NCBI GenBank assembly: GCA_965221585.1
Contig: OZ244898.1
Location: 2,666,001-2,730,000 of the forward strand
Source of the DNA: VXYK01 sp965221585
GTDB taxonomy: Bacteria; Actinomycetota; Acidimicrobiia; Acidimicrobiales; Aldehydirespiratoraceae
Length of the DNA stretch: 64,000 nt
Reading direction: 5' to 3'
Position 1 is the first letter of the stretch. Every line of letters begins with the position of its first letter. The notes beneath the pieces are model-generated. The model searched no databases, had not been told where the DNA came from, and saw only the letters and a program-made list of their open reading frames with translations. Below, one piece after another: positions 43,907-54,209 of the stretch. The position numbers and the translations under genes were made by a program.

Positions 43907-46900
43907 ATGCGCCGACATCTGGCGGTCCTTGCAGTGGGGAGCTTGGTCGCATCACTCGGATTGGCGACCGCACGAGGCAGCGAGGCGGTGGCTCAGGGCA
44001 GCATCGAAGAGGATTTGGTCGATGTCGAACTGGGAGACGGCGACAACGGACCCGGTCCGGAGGCCGCGGGCGCGGCGACCGCGTCTGATTTGGTTTATCC
44101 CAATTTGGGCGCACGGCTGTCGGCGCTGGCGGTCGCCGCGGCGTCCGCAGTCGGCGGCGAAGGCAACTCCAGCGAATCCGGCAGCTACGCCACCGCGATG
44201 ATCGGGCTGTCGATCGCGTTCGACGGCGACTCCGAGCAGGCCGTCGAGGCGATCTCGGCCGTCGGCGGCGATGTGCGCAACGTGTTCGACGGCTATGTCG
44301 AGGCATTCGTGCCCCCCACAGCGCTGGCTGCTCTGGCGCAGATCCCCGGCCTCACCTGGGCCCGGGAGTTCGCTGAGCCGCACAAGGACCGGGGTCGCTA
44401 CACCAGCGGCGGCGTTGCTGCGCACCTGGCCCACGCATGGCACGACGCGGGCGTCACCGGCGGCGGCGTCAAGATCGGGGTGATCGACGGCTCGTCGGGA
44501 GTTACAGCGAGGGACGGCTTCACGGGCTTGCGCGCGGCCATGGCCAGCGGTGATCTGCCTGCCACGGTGGTGGGGCGCTGTTACAAGGCGGTGGCCTTGG
44601 CGACGAGCGACATCGACGACTGCGCTAAAGCGGGCGGTGACAGCCACGGCATGTCTGTGGCCGCGACCGTGATGGACGTGGCGCCCGACGCCGGCCTGTA
44701 TATCTCCAATGCTCGCACTTGGGGCGATTTGCAGCGGTCGGTGGAATGGATGAAGAACCAAGGGGTCGGGGTGATCGTCCACTCGACCTCTTGGAGCTTC
44801 CACGGTGCTGCCGACGGTACCACCCCGGTGAATCCGAGTCCGCTGAGAACGGTGAAGTGGGCGGCCGACAACGGCATTGTGTGGGTGAACTCGGCCGGCA
44901 ACCGCAACGGCAAGACTTGGTTCGGGGCGTTCACCGATGCCGACAACGACAACATCCACGAGTGGGCGACCGGCGACGAGTACCAAGAGTTCACGTTGAA
45001 TGCCGGTGAGTCCAAGGATGCGGTGTTCATGCGCTGGGATGACGCGTGGGGCACAGCGAGCAAGGACCTGGCGCTGCTGGTTGTCAAGAACCCGGGCACG
45101 GCGTCGGAGCAAGTGGTCGACAACTTGAACGACGAGCAGAAGGGTGCCTCAAACAGCTTCCCGTTCGAGTTCAAGTCGTTCACGGCCCCTCACGCCGGGA
45201 CATACGCGTTCGTGGTGAAGAAGATGAGCGGCGCGGCGCCGGGCTGGATCCAGATGGCCACGTTCGGCTCGCTTGCTCACAGCACCACCGGCCACAGTGT
45301 GATCAGCCCGGCCGACAGCCCCCACGCTGGGATGCTGGCCGTCGGCGCCGCTTCGACCGCCAGCAGCGAAATTCGATACTTCAGCAGTCTTGGGCCGACC
45401 CCCGACGGCCGCGTCAAGCCCGACATCGTGGGCGCGGACGGCTACGTGGCCGTGAGCAGCACCAACTACGGCACCAGCTATGCCGCACCCCATGTCGCCG
45501 GCCTGGCCGCTCTGGTCCGACAGCAGAACCCCGCGTTCACCCCCGCGCAGACCACCGAGTACCTCAAGACGCACGCTGTGCCGCGCGGCAACCCCTATCC
45601 CAACAACACCTGGGGGCACGGCTTCGCGCAGCTGCCGCCGCTGGGCTGCGTCGACCGCCTCGACGGCGACAGCACAGTGTCCGGCACCTGGACATCGAGT
45701 TGCACGTCGGCGGTCCACACCCAGAAGTCGAGCCGGTACTACACGTTCGCGATCTCGCAGCAATCGACGGTGACGATCGACCTGTCCTCCAGCGTCGACA
45801 GCTACCTGTACCTGCGCAACGGCTACAACAACCAGAAAGACGTGGCGCTGCACACCGACGACAACAGCGGCACCGGCACCGACGCCCGCATCAGCGAGTC
45901 GCTGGCCGCGGGCACCTACACGATAGAGGCCACCACCGCGGCGACCGGGCAGACCGGCACGTTCACGCTGGCGGTGTCCGGCGGGCTGACAGAGATGTCA
46001 GAGGTGAGCATCGCCTCCGGCCCTGACATCACCGAGGGCGGCAACGCCATCTTCACCCTCACGGCCAATCCCGCGCCGCCGACGGCGCTCACTGCAAGCG
46101 TCGAGATCACCGCCGCCGGCGACTGGGGGATCACCCCCCGCACACAGACGGTGACGATCCCCGCCACCGGCACCGCCACCCTGACCCTCGCCACCTTCGA
46201 CGACTCGACCGAGGAGTACGACGGCTCGGTCACCATGCGGGTGGTCGGCAAGCCCGCTTACGTAGTCTCATCGACTGCTGACGCAGCCACGGTCGCGGTC
46301 TCCGACGACGACGGCGGCGCTCCGTGCACCGATCCGATCACCGGCGACGGCACCACGAACAGCGAGCTGACTCTGGCTTGTCATTCGTTCACTCGAGACG
46401 CCCACGCCAATTTCTTCACGTTCTCGGTAGCCGAGCCGCGGGTCGTCACCATCGAGATGAACGCCTTCGACGACGGCTACAAGGAGAGCACGTATCTCTA
46501 CCTGCGCCAAGGCAACGGCACCCTGCGTGGGCCTGCGCTCTATGAGGACGACAACAGTGGACCTGTCCGAGACTCGAAGATCGTTGCCGTCTTGGATCCT
46601 GGGGATTACACGATAGAAGCCACTCTGGGGTGGGACAACAACGGCGGCGGCCCGCATCTCACCAAGTTCGCACTCGTGACCAGCGGCCTCACGTCGTCAC
46701 AGCCGACTGTTCCTCACATCCGCATCGCTGCCGACGGCGTGACCGAAGGCGATGATGTTGTCTTCAATCTGCGGGCTCTTCCCGCACCGGCTGCCGATCT
46801 CCAAATCCCTGTGGATATCACCCAGCTTGGCGCCTTCGGCTTCTCGCCGAGCATTGAATCCACCACGGTGACGATCCCCACCAGCGGCCGAGCAACGCTG

Positions 46901-49900
46901 ACCTTCACGACCCAAAACGACTCGACAGCAGAAGACGACGGCTGGGTGACAGCCGCGCTGAACGACGGTCAGGGCTACACGGTGTCAACGGCGAGGCGAG
47001 CCACATCCGCCGTGGCCGATGACGACGGCGCCCCGCCGTGCTCCATCACGCTGAGCGGCAACGGCAACATGACCGGTGAGCTGTTCGACGGTTGCCAGTC
47101 GGTAGACCGTGATGGCAGTTACGCCCGCTTCTACACATTCACCATGAGCCAGCGGGGGAAAATCACCATCCAGATGAACGGGACCGTGCCCGTCCATGGG
47201 GGAATGGACACAAGGGACACCTACCTCAACTTGCGCAGCGGCAACGACGTCAAGAGCGGCGCCTTGGTGGCCAGCGACAGCGGCAGCTGGCTCAACGCCA
47301 AGATCGATCGCACAATTGATCCCGGCACCTACACGATCGAGGCCACTTCGTACAAGCCCGACACAACGGGCGCGTTCGAGTTGGTCGTAGATGGAATCAC
47401 AGAGGACAACGGCACCTGCATAGAGCACCTGACGGGCGACGGCACGTCCAAGGGCGCATGGGCGAGCAGTTGCACTTCAAGCGCACGAGAAGGCCGCTAT
47501 GCCCGGTTCTACACCTTTGAGCTCAAGCAGCGCAGCACGATTGCCATCGATCTGAAGTCAAGCATCGACAGCTATCTCTTCCTGCGCTCAGGCAACGACG
47601 TCCGGGGAGGAACAGCGCTGCACACCAACGACGACGGCGGCACGGGTTCCGATGCACGCATAAGCCAATCGCTCGCTCCCGGCTGGTACACCATTGAGGC
47701 CACGACGTATCGTCGCGTTCAGTCCGGGCGCTTTGACCTAGAAGTCAGCGGTATTCCCGCTCCGGCAGCTACGCCGCAGGTCAGCGTCACGGCGGGGGCC
47801 GGTATCACCGAGGGCGGTGACGCGGTGTTCACGGTGTCTGCTGATCCGGCGCCGTCGGCTGATCTGGATGTGACTGTGGCGGTCTCTCAGACGGGCGATT
47901 TCGGCGTCCTGACTCCGGCTTCGCACACCGTGACCGTCCCGACCACCGGCAGTGCCGTGCTGACCGTCGCCACGGCGGATGATTCGGTGGGCGAGTACGA
48001 CGGCGCTGTCACAGCGACGGTGACCGCCGGCGCCGGGTACACCGTGTCGACCAGTGCGGGGGCGGCGGCGGTGGTGGTGTCGGATGACGACGGCGGTGCG
48101 CCTTGTTCGGTGCGGCTGGGCGGCAACGGCACTGTGGACGGCAAGTGGACCTCGGATTGCGCTTCGGTTGACCGCTCTGGCCGGTACGCCCGCTTCTATT
48201 CGTTCAACCTGTCGCAGCAGAGCGCGGTGACTGTCGAGTTGGCGTCGTTCGAGGACAACTACCTCTACCTGCGGGCAGGCAACGACACTCAGACCGGCGC
48301 CGCATTGCACGAGAACGACGACTACCGCAGTCCGGGCACCGACGCCGGCATCAGCGAAACGCTCGCTGCGGGCTGGTACACGATCGAAGCCACCACCCAC
48401 GACCAGGCCGCCGGCGGCGATTTCGCTCTCACCGTGAGCGGTTTGACCGCGCAGCCGACAGGCCCGGAGGTCAGTATCGCTGCCGGCGCCGGGGTCACTG
48501 AGGGCGGCGACGCGACCTTCACGGTGACGGCCGACCCGGCGCCGTCGGCGGCGTTGGACGTGACCGTGGCGGTCACGGCGGCGGGCGATTTCGGCGTGCC
48601 GCCGGGCTCGCACACCGTCACGATCCCCACCTCTGGCAGCGTGACCCTGACGGTGGCGACGGCCAACGACTCGGCTGACGAGGTGGACGGATCGGTGACT
48701 GCGACGGTCGGCAGCGGTCAGGGCTACACGGTGTCTGCGACTGCGGGTTCGGCGTCGGTCGCGGTGTCCGATGACGATGATCCGCCGTGTGACACCGCGG
48801 ATGCCATCAGCCGGGCGCGTGCTGCGTTCGTGTGGCATGTTGACAACAATGGCGGCAACGAGGTTTGGTTCTGGCAGATCTTGGCTTATCTGGGGGCGGA
48901 TCCGTTGCCTGCGCCGCCGGGTGGCACTGTTCCTGCTTGGACCACTGCTGAGGCGGTGAGGGCGTTCAGCGACGGCAAGACATGGCCTGGCTGGGTGCCG
49001 ATCAATGCTGCGATGCAGTGTCACGTCCCGCCGCCTGAGATCAGCGTCACGGCTGGCGCCGATGTGGACGAGGGCGACAGTGCGGTGTTCACGGTGACCG
49101 CGGTCCCGGTGCCGTCGGCGGCTCTGGATGTGACCGTGACCGTGGCCCAGTCGGGCGATTTCGGTGTGTCGCCGGGGTCGCATACGGTGACGATCCCCAC
49201 CACCGGCAGCGCCACCTTGACCGTCGCGACGGTCGGCGACTCGGCTGATGAGGCGGACGGGTCGGTGACCGCGACGGTCGGTGCTGGCTCCGGCTACAGG
49301 GTCTCCGCTGCTGCGGGCACGGCCTCTGTTGGGGTGGCTGATGACGATGTGCCCGAGGTCAGCATCGCTGCGGGTGCCGATGTCGGTGAGGGCGGCGATG
49401 CGCTGTTCACGGTGACCGCCAGTCCTGCGCCGTGGGCGGCTTTGGATGTGTCTGTGGCAGTCGCCCAGACTGGCGATTTCGGCGTGTCGCCGGGCTCGCG
49501 GACGGTCACTGTTCCCACGTCGGGCAGCATCACGCTGACGGTGGCGACGACCGGCGACTCGGTCGACGAGTCCGACGGGTCGGTCACGGCGACGGTCGGC
49601 ACCGGGGTCGGCTACACGGTCTCGGCGACTGCGGGTTCGGCGTCGGTCGCGGTGTCCGATGACGATGACCCGGTGCCGGTGGCCGATCGGTGCGTGGCGG
49701 TGCTGTCGGGTGATGGGAGCGTGAGCGGGTTGTGGGCTGCGGGGTGCGGTTCGTCGGAGCGCTCCGGACGCTATGCGCGGTATTACACGTTCTCGCTGGA
49801 CGACCCGAGCCGGGTGACGATCGATCTGAAGTCGCTGGCTGACACGTATATGTATCTGCGCCGCGGTGCGGGCCAGAAGTCGGGTGCCGCGGTGGCATCG

Positions 49901-52006
49901 GACGATGACGGCGGCGGCAACTTTGACTCGCGGATCAGCCGGACGCTTGCGGCGGGCGGTTACACGATCGAGGCGACGACGTATCACGCATCGACGGCCG
50001 GAGCGTTCACGCTGACGGTCGCTGGCATTCCGGCGCAGACCGTGGCACCGCCGGACCCGGAGATCGCTATCGCTGCGGGCGGCGGGATCACCGAGGGCGG
50101 CGACGCGGTGTTCACGGTGTCTGCGGTTCCGGCGCCGTCGGCGGCGTTGGACGTGACCGTGGCGGTCGCCCAGTTGGGCGATTTCGGTGTGTCGCCGGGA
50201 TCGCGCACGGTCACGATTCCCACGTCGGGCAGCGCTGTGCTGAGGGTGGCCACGGCCAACGACTCGACTGACGAGGCTGACGGTTCGGTCACCGCGACCG
50301 TCGGCGCCGGAAGCGGCTACACGGTGTCGGCCAGCAGCGGGTCGGCGTCTGTGGCGGTGGCCGACGACGACAGCCTGGTCCCGCCGGTGTCGGTGTGTGT
50401 GCCGTCTTTGCCGTCTGATGCGGTGACGGTGTCAGAGGTGACCGGCTGGCGTGACGCCCATTCGGGGTCGGCGCACGTGTTGCGGTGGAACCGGGTGCTG
50501 GCCGCTTTGGGCACAGACACCGGCGAGACGCCGATGACAGTGGAGCAGTCCCGTGCCAATGAGAGCGTGTTCATCCCCGGCCGCTGGGACCGCGTCACCC
50601 GCACTCTCGAAGCTCTCGGACAGTGTGCCGACCCGTCGGCGGTGACGCCTGAGATCAGCATCACTGCCGGGGCCGGTGTCACTGAGGGCGGCGACGCGAC
50701 GTTCACGGTCACTGCTGATCCCGCACCGTCTTCGCCGCTGACGGTCACTGTGTCGGTCGCGCAGTCGGGCGATTTCGGCGTGTCGCCGGGCTCTCGGACG
50801 GTGACGGTGCCCACCGGCGGCAGTGTCACGCTCACCGTGGCGACGGCGAACGACACCGCCGATGAGGCCGACGGGTCGGTTACAGCGACCGTCAGTGCCG
50901 CCAGCGGCTACACCGTGTCCCCCACAGCGGACACGGCCACGGTCGCGGTCCAAGACGACGACGACCCCGCCCCGCCGCCTCCGCCTGTGGCTGATCCTGA
51001 GGTCAGCATCACAGCAGGCGGCGGGGTCACCGAGGGCGGCGACGCCGCCTTCACGGTCACCGCGGACCCCGCGCCGACGGCGCCGCTGACAGTGGACGTG
51101 ACCGTGGCTCAGGTCGGCGATTTCGGCGTGTCGCCGGGCTCTCGGACGGTGACGGTGCCCACCGGCGGCAGTGTCACGCTCACCGTGGCGACGGCGAACG
51201 ACACCGCCGATGAGGCCGACGGGTCGGTCACAGCGACCGTCAGCGCCGGCAGCGGCTACACGGTGTCCCAGTCGGCGGGCACTGCGACGGTGGCGGTGGC
51301 AGATGACGACGACCCGCCTCCGCCGCCTGCGGTGGACCCTGTGGTGAGCGTCACGGCCGGCGGCGGGGTGACTGAGGGCGGCGACGCGACGTTCACGGTC
51401 ACTGCTGACCCTGCGCCGTCGGCGGCTTTGACGGTGGAGGTGACCATCGCTCAGGTCGGCGATTACGGCGTAGCGGCCGGGTCGCGTCAGGTGACCATCC
51501 CGACGTCGGGCAGCGTCACGCTGACCGTCGCCACGGTCGGCGACAGCACCGACGAGGCCGACGGCATGGTCACGGCGACGGTGGGCTCGGGCAGCGGCTA
51601 CACCGTCTCTGCGACTGCCGGCACTGCGACGGTGGCGGTGGCCGACGACGACGACCCGCCGCCGAACGCGACGCCGTCGTTGTCGATCAGCGATGCGTCG
51701 GCTAGCGAGGGCGGCACGCTGACCTTCACGGTGACGCTCAGCCCCGCCAGCGGGCGTTACGTGTGGGTGCACTATTACGCGCGGCCCGCGTACGGGGCTG
51801 AGTTGTCGGCGACGTTCGCGGACTTCGCGCAGGCCTACGGGATGCTGACCTTCAGACCCGGCGAGACAACCAAGACCATCACCGTGGCAGCGATCGACGA
51901 CAGCAGCCCAGAAGGCGACGAGACGTTCAGAGTCGTGCTGTACTCCGCGTCGCAAGCAGCAGTCGCCGACAGCGAAGGCATCGGCACCATCACCGACAAC
52001 GACTGA
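43907..52006 (+). CDS. giant secreted subtilase with PPC and Calx-beta repeats
   Basis: A secreted protein of 2,699 residues. The signal peptide starts at ATG 43907 (MRRHLAVLAVGSLVASLGLA); an upstream ATG at 43862 would bury it. The peptidase S8 domain has Asp194 in IGVIDGSSG, His247 in GDSHGMS, the oxyanion Asn in NSAGNRNG and Ser524 in GTSYAAPHVAG, so it should be active. Then come six PPC-like beta domains, each opened by two Cys about 17 residues apart, ten Calx-beta-type repeats with EGGDATFTVTADPAP signatures, two copies of a Cys/Trp module (48788-49021 and 50396-50626), and a C-terminal module ending TITDND. Calx-beta repeats usually bind calcium. Likely a cell-surface or matrix protease. 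Confidence 0.88.
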   Translation: MRRHLAVLAVGSLVASLGLATARGSEAVAQGSIEEDLVDVELGDGDNGPGPEAAGAATASDLVYPNLGARLSALAVAAASAVGGEGNSSESGSYATAMIGLSIAFDGDSEQAVEAISAVGGDVRNVFDGYVEAFVPPTALAALAQIPGLTWAREFAEPHKDRGRYTSGGVAAHLAHAWHDAGVTGGGVKIGVIDGSSGVTARDGFTGLRAAMASGDLPATVVGRCYKAVALATSDIDDCAKAGGDSHGMSVAATVMDVAPDAGLYISNARTWGDLQRSVEWMKNQGVGVIVHSTSWSFHGAADGTTPVNPSPLRTVKWAADNGIVWVNSAGNRNGKTWFGAFTDADNDNIHEWATGDEYQEFTLNAGESKDAVFMRWDDAWGTASKDLALLVVKNPGTASEQVVDNLNDEQKGASNSFPFEFKSFTAPHAGTYAFVVKKMSGAAPGWIQMATFGSLAHSTTGHSVISPADSPHAGMLAVGAASTASSEIRYFSSLGPTPDGRVKPDIVGADGYVAVSSTNYGTSYAAPHVAGLAALVRQQNPAFTPAQTTEYLKTHAVPRGNPYPNNTWGHGFAQLPPLGCVDRLDGDSTVSGTWTSSCTSAVHTQKSSRYYTFAISQQSTVTIDLSSSVDSYLYLRNGYNNQKDVALHTDDNSGTGTDARISESLAAGTYTIEATTAATGQTGTFTLAVSGGLTEMSEVSIASGPDITEGGNAIFTLTANPAPPTALTASVEITAAGDWGITPRTQTVTIPATGTATLTLATFDDSTEEYDGSVTMRVVGKPAYVVSSTADAATVAVSDDDGGAPCTDPITGDGTTNSELTLACHSFTRDAHANFFTFSVAEPRVVTIEMNAFDDGYKESTYLYLRQGNGTLRGPALYEDDNSGPVRDSKIVAVLDPGDYTIEATLGWDNNGGGPHLTKFALVTSGLTSSQPTVPHIRIAADGVTEGDDVVFNLRALPAPAADLQIPVDITQLGAFGFSPSIESTTVTIPTSGRATLTFTTQNDSTAEDDGWVTAALNDGQGYTVSTARRATSAVADDDGAPPCSITLSGNGNMTGELFDGCQSVDRDGSYARFYTFTMSQRGKITIQMNGTVPVHGGMDTRDTYLNLRSGNDVKSGALVASDSGSWLNAKIDRTIDPGTYTIEATSYKPDTTGAFELVVDGITEDNGTCIEHLTGDGTSKGAWASSCTSSAREGRYARFYTFELKQRSTIAIDLKSSIDSYLFLRSGNDVRGGTALHTNDDGGTGSDARISQSLAPGWYTIEATTYRRVQSGRFDLEVSGIPAPAATPQVSVTAGAGITEGGDAVFTVSADPAPSADLDVTVAVSQTGDFGVLTPASHTVTVPTTGSAVLTVATADDSVGEYDGAVTATVTAGAGYTVSTSAGAAAVVVSDDDGGAPCSVRLGGNGTVDGKWTSDCASVDRSGRYARFYSFNLSQQSAVTVELASFEDNYLYLRAGNDTQTGAALHENDDYRSPGTDAGISETLAAGWYTIEATTHDQAAGGDFALTVSGLTAQPTGPEVSIAAGAGVTEGGDATFTVTADPAPSAALDVTVAVTAAGDFGVPPGSHTVTIPTSGSVTLTVATANDSADEVDGSVTATVGSGQGYTVSATAGSASVAVSDDDDPPCDTADAISRARAAFVWHVDNNGGNEVWFWQILAYLGADPLPAPPGGTVPAWTTAEAVRAFSDGKTWPGWVPINAAMQCHVPPPEISVTAGADVDEGDSAVFTVTAVPVPSAALDVTVTVAQSGDFGVSPGSHTVTIPTTGSATLTVATVGDSADEADGSVTATVGAGSGYRVSAAAGTASVGVADDDVPEVSIAAGADVGEGGDALFTVTASPAPWAALDVSVAVAQTGDFGVSPGSRTVTVPTSGSITLTVATTGDSVDESDGSVTATVGTGVGYTVSATAGSASVAVSDDDDPVPVADRCVAVLSGDGSVSGLWAAGCGSSERSGRYARYYTFSLDDPSRVTIDLKSLADTYMYLRRGAGQKSGAAVASDDDGGGNFDSRISRTLAAGGYTIEATTYHASTAGAFTLTVAGIPAQTVAPPDPEIAIAAGGGITEGGDAVFTVSAVPAPSAALDVTVAVAQLGDFGVSPGSRTVTIPTSGSAVLRVATANDSTDEADGSVTATVGAGSGYTVSASSGSASVAVADDDSLVPPVSVCVPSLPSDAVTVSEVTGWRDAHSGSAHVLRWNRVLAALGTDTGETPMTVEQSRANESVFIPGRWDRVTRTLEALGQCADPSAVTPEISITAGAGVTEGGDATFTVTADPAPSSPLTVTVSVAQSGDFGVSPGSRTVTVPTGGSVTLTVATANDTADEADGSVTATVSAASGYTVSPTADTATVAVQDDDDPAPPPPPVADPEVSITAGGGVTEGGDAAFTVTADPAPTAPLTVDVTVAQVGDFGVSPGSRTVTVPTGGSVTLTVATANDTADEADGSVTATVSAGSGYTVSQSAGTATVAVADDDDPPPPPAVDPVVSVTAGGGVTEGGDATFTVTADPAPSAALTVEVTIAQVGDYGVAAGSRQVTIPTSGSVTLTVATVGDSTDEADGMVTATVGSGSGYTVSATAGTATVAVADDDDPPPNATPSLSISDASASEGGTLTFTVTLSPASGRYVWVHYYARPAYGAELSATFADFAQAYGMLTFRPGETTKTITVAAIDDSSPEGDETFRVVLYSASQAAVADSEGIGTITDND
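50771..51258 (+). repeat. near-identical internal Calx-beta repeat pair
   Basis: About 140 bases at 50771-50910 recur at 51119-51258 with only a few single-base differences, at a spacing of 348 bases (116 codons). This is one full Calx-beta repeat length and indicates recent expansion within the gene. Confidence 0.85.
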
Positions 52007-52011
52007 CAGGC
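51362..52011 (+). repeat. 650-bp direct repeat, copy 1
   Basis: The 3' end of the subtilase gene plus five bases after its stop. It matches 57031-57680 with three differences that I can find (51408, 51409 and 51412); 51413-52011 shows no difference by eye over 599 bases. It covers a Calx-beta repeat and the whole C-terminal module. Confidence 0.93.
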
Positions 52012-52028
52012 GAGCTGAGTCAGTAGAT

Positions 52029-52046
52029 GCCGGGCGGAAGTCCGGC
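52029..52046. terminator. possible hairpin between convergent genes
   Basis: GCCGG, eight-base loop, CCGGC, 22 bases past the subtilase stop and 20 before the end of the converging gene. No T-run. Confidence 0.3.
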
Positions 52047-52065
52047 CGAATAAATCAGCAGTCTC

Positions 52066-53760
52066 CTAGACCTCGAAGCGGGGGCCGGGGCCGTAGGCGA
52101 CGCTGGGGCCGCGTGGGGCGTCAGTGATCCGTTCGAGCATTTCGCGATCGACGAGTTCGCGCAGGATGGCCGACGCTCTTGGTGTGCCGACGCCGAGGAG
52201 GTTGCGCACGACCTGGTTGTTGATGCGGCCGTGCTTGTTCACGTGAGCGGCGATGGTGTCTTCGATCTCGCTGCTGTCCCGCCGAGAGCGACGCACAGCA
52301 GAGCCCAAGCCTCGGGCTGCCTCTGCGGTGAGTCGGTAGCGGGTTGAGGGCCCGTTCGTTCTGGCGTGCGATGGTTCGATGAGCGGTCGGGCGTCGGCGG
52401 CCATGCGCTGCATTGCTCGGGCTGCGTCCGTCTCGGGACGCTGGAAGGCCTGAGCCATCTGGGTCGGCGCGACGGTGCCTGACGCGCAGAGTCGGCGCAG
52501 CACCAGCAGCAGTTCGACATCGTTGCGCTGCGCATCCTTGAGGAGCGCTACGCACGAGGCAAAATCAGGTTCGGCAGGACCGCCATCGAACTGCACCCGC
52601 ACGGCTTCCGCCGAACCCGAGATTGATGGGGGCGGCTTGCCAAGGCTCAGCATCGACCGGTACATCCGCGCAATCCCGGTGCCGAGTTCTTCGATCAGGC
52701 CCAACGCGCGAAACGCACGTGCGAGGAGCCGGTTGCGGGGGCGAGATGTTGTCGAGAGGATGTTGTGCTCGGTCACGCCGCTGACGAATGGCCCCATCGA
52801 GGTGACCGACAGCGCATCGTCGAAGTGCTCGACCCGTACGGGTTCGGTGATATCGAGGCGGCGGTGGACGAGAGCATTGGCAACGGCTTCGCGTATCGAT
52901 CCGGGCGGGTAGCGGTGCATCTGGATTTGCTGGCCGTTCGGCAGGAGCAGCGGCTCGAAGGGGTTCCTGGAGGCGACGAGTTCGAGCACGCGGCCGAACG
53001 CCGGCAGCAACGGCATGGCGATGCGCTCCGTTGCGTCGGGCGGACTGCCGACGCTGAGGCGGTGCTGGTAGACGACGACTTCCTCGCCTGTCGCGCAGAG
53101 CAGCTGCTCGCCTGCGATGTACAGCCCTCCGTCGGGCGAAGCCAAGCCCATCGTTGAGCACAGTTCGGCGTTGGGCAGTTCGGCCCAGCGTTCTCGTTCG
53201 CCGCCGAGACGCCGCAACTCCCCGCGTGCGACCTCCATCGCGACCGGGTCAAGATCCTCGACGGTCCGGCCGCTGCGTGCCTCCGACGGATCGACTCCGT
53301 GCCGTTCACTGTGGAGCGCAGCGATCTCGTCGGGGGCCAGCGGGAGGCAGCTGCGCCCGATGCGTCGCGTCACTCTGCCGGCGACGCCATGCACGGTCGC
53401 GCCGACTGGCACGTGCGCAACCAGCAGCCTCCCCTCGTCGTGCCAATGCACGGTGAGGCCCACCGTGAGGCCCGGCGTCACCGTCTCGAAGATGTAGCGG
53501 CGCGCCTCCAGTTCGTCGAGATCGGTGCCCGAGAATGCCGCTGCACCACTCTGGTCATCGTCGACTCCGAGAACCACAGAACCACCGTGGCCATTGGCCA
53601 GGCACGCAGCGGCTTCGGCCAGCGCCATGCGAGTCTTTCGTGCGCCGCCGCGGGCCGACTTGAACTCCAGAGTCTCCGACTCGAGGTCACCGGGTTTCGA
53701 CCCACGCCCGATCGCCTCCAGCGCTTCAAGCACCTCATCCGGCACACGTTCCGTCGCCAT
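52066..53760 (-). CDS. AlbA/Schlafen-type ATP-binding regulator-like protein
   Basis: A 564-residue protein of the AlbA_2 (Schlafen AAA_4) plus HATPase_c_4 architecture, often annotated as a transcriptional regulator or RecG-like ATP-binding protein. Seen: the AlbA_2 start ESETLEFKSARGGARKT at about 27-43 with LANGHGGSVVLGVDDD, the ATPase-like SIREAVANALVHRRLD in the middle, and a winged-helix region at the C-terminus (NNQVVRNLLGVGTPRASAIL). It has no signal or membrane segment. It lies between two giant surface genes and opposite to them. Such proteins are common in mobile regions and defence islands, and the role here is unknown. Confidence 0.8.
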   Translation of the reverse strand: MATERVPDEVLEALEAIGRGSKPGDLESETLEFKSARGGARKTRMALAEAAACLANGHGGSVVLGVDDDQSGAAAFSGTDLDELEARRYIFETVTPGLTVGLTVHWHDEGRLLVAHVPVGATVHGVAGRVTRRIGRSCLPLAPDEIAALHSERHGVDPSEARSGRTVEDLDPVAMEVARGELRRLGGERERWAELPNAELCSTMGLASPDGGLYIAGEQLLCATGEEVVVYQHRLSVGSPPDATERIAMPLLPAFGRVLELVASRNPFEPLLLPNGQQIQMHRYPPGSIREAVANALVHRRLDITEPVRVEHFDDALSVTSMGPFVSGVTEHNILSTTSRPRNRLLARAFRALGLIEELGTGIARMYRSMLSLGKPPPSISGSAEAVRVQFDGGPAEPDFASCVALLKDAQRNDVELLLVLRRLCASGTVAPTQMAQAFQRPETDAARAMQRMAADARPLIEPSHARTNGPSTRYRLTAEAARGLGSAVRRSRRDSSEIEDTIAAHVNKHGRINNQVVRNLLGVGTPRASAILRELVDREMLERITDAPRGPSVAYGPGPRFEV

Positions 53761-54047
53761 AATTTTAGCCTAACTGACAATTTGCATTGAACTAAAACTC
53801 TCGGGACCCTTGAATAAACTGACGCGGGCAGCATCTGTCGCATCAGGCTGAACTGGGTCCGGCATGACGAGTCGGATGCCAGCCATGGCCGTCTGCCAAA
53901 GTTTTAGTTTCTTGAGAAACAGCACAGACAATAAAACTCTCAGAAACTGGAGACGAGAACTGCCGACGCCGTTCAGCCAGCGCTGGCAGCCTTCGATCGT
54001 TGGCGCGTCGGCGGCGAGCGGGCCGTGATCGGCCTGTCGGGTCGTCC
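53761..54047. other. AT-richer intergenic with short repeats
   Basis: Holds the promoter of the minus-strand gene at 53760. The near-identical ACTAAAACTCTC (about 53793) and AATAAAACTCTC (about 53930) recur, and GTTTCTTGAGAAAC at 53907-53920 is a perfect 14-base palindrome. No gene is seen. Confidence 0.5.
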
Positions 54048-54121
54048 CGCCGCTGAGCTCAGCTGGCGAAAGCACCTCCCTTACAAGGAGGGGGTCGCAG
54101 GTTCGAGTCCTGCAGCGCCCG
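54048..54121 (+). tRNA. degenerate tRNA-Val (anticodon TAC), probable pseudo-tRNA
   Basis: The cloverleaf from the D arm to the 3' acceptor strand is well formed: anticodon stem CCTCC/GGAGG with loop CTTACAA, and T arm GCAGG-TTCGAGT-CCTGC. The 5' acceptor strand CGCCGCT pairs with AGCGCCC at only five of seven positions, the D stem has one mismatch, and the 3' end reads GCCG, not ACCA. It looks like the 3' two-thirds of a tRNA whose 5' end was replaced, as at an integration site. Confidence 0.6.
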
Positions 54122-54209
54122 CCGAGGTGTGCCGGGCCGTGAATTCCTTGCTCGATGATGTGTGCAAGCATCTCGGTTGATTCAGCACCTGTGTGGAACG
54201 GGGGTTCGG

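Noticed and set aside
50771..52011. Repeats as an insertion sequence
   Set aside because: No transposase, terminal inverted repeats or target duplications; the 650-bp block ends inside shared coding sequence.
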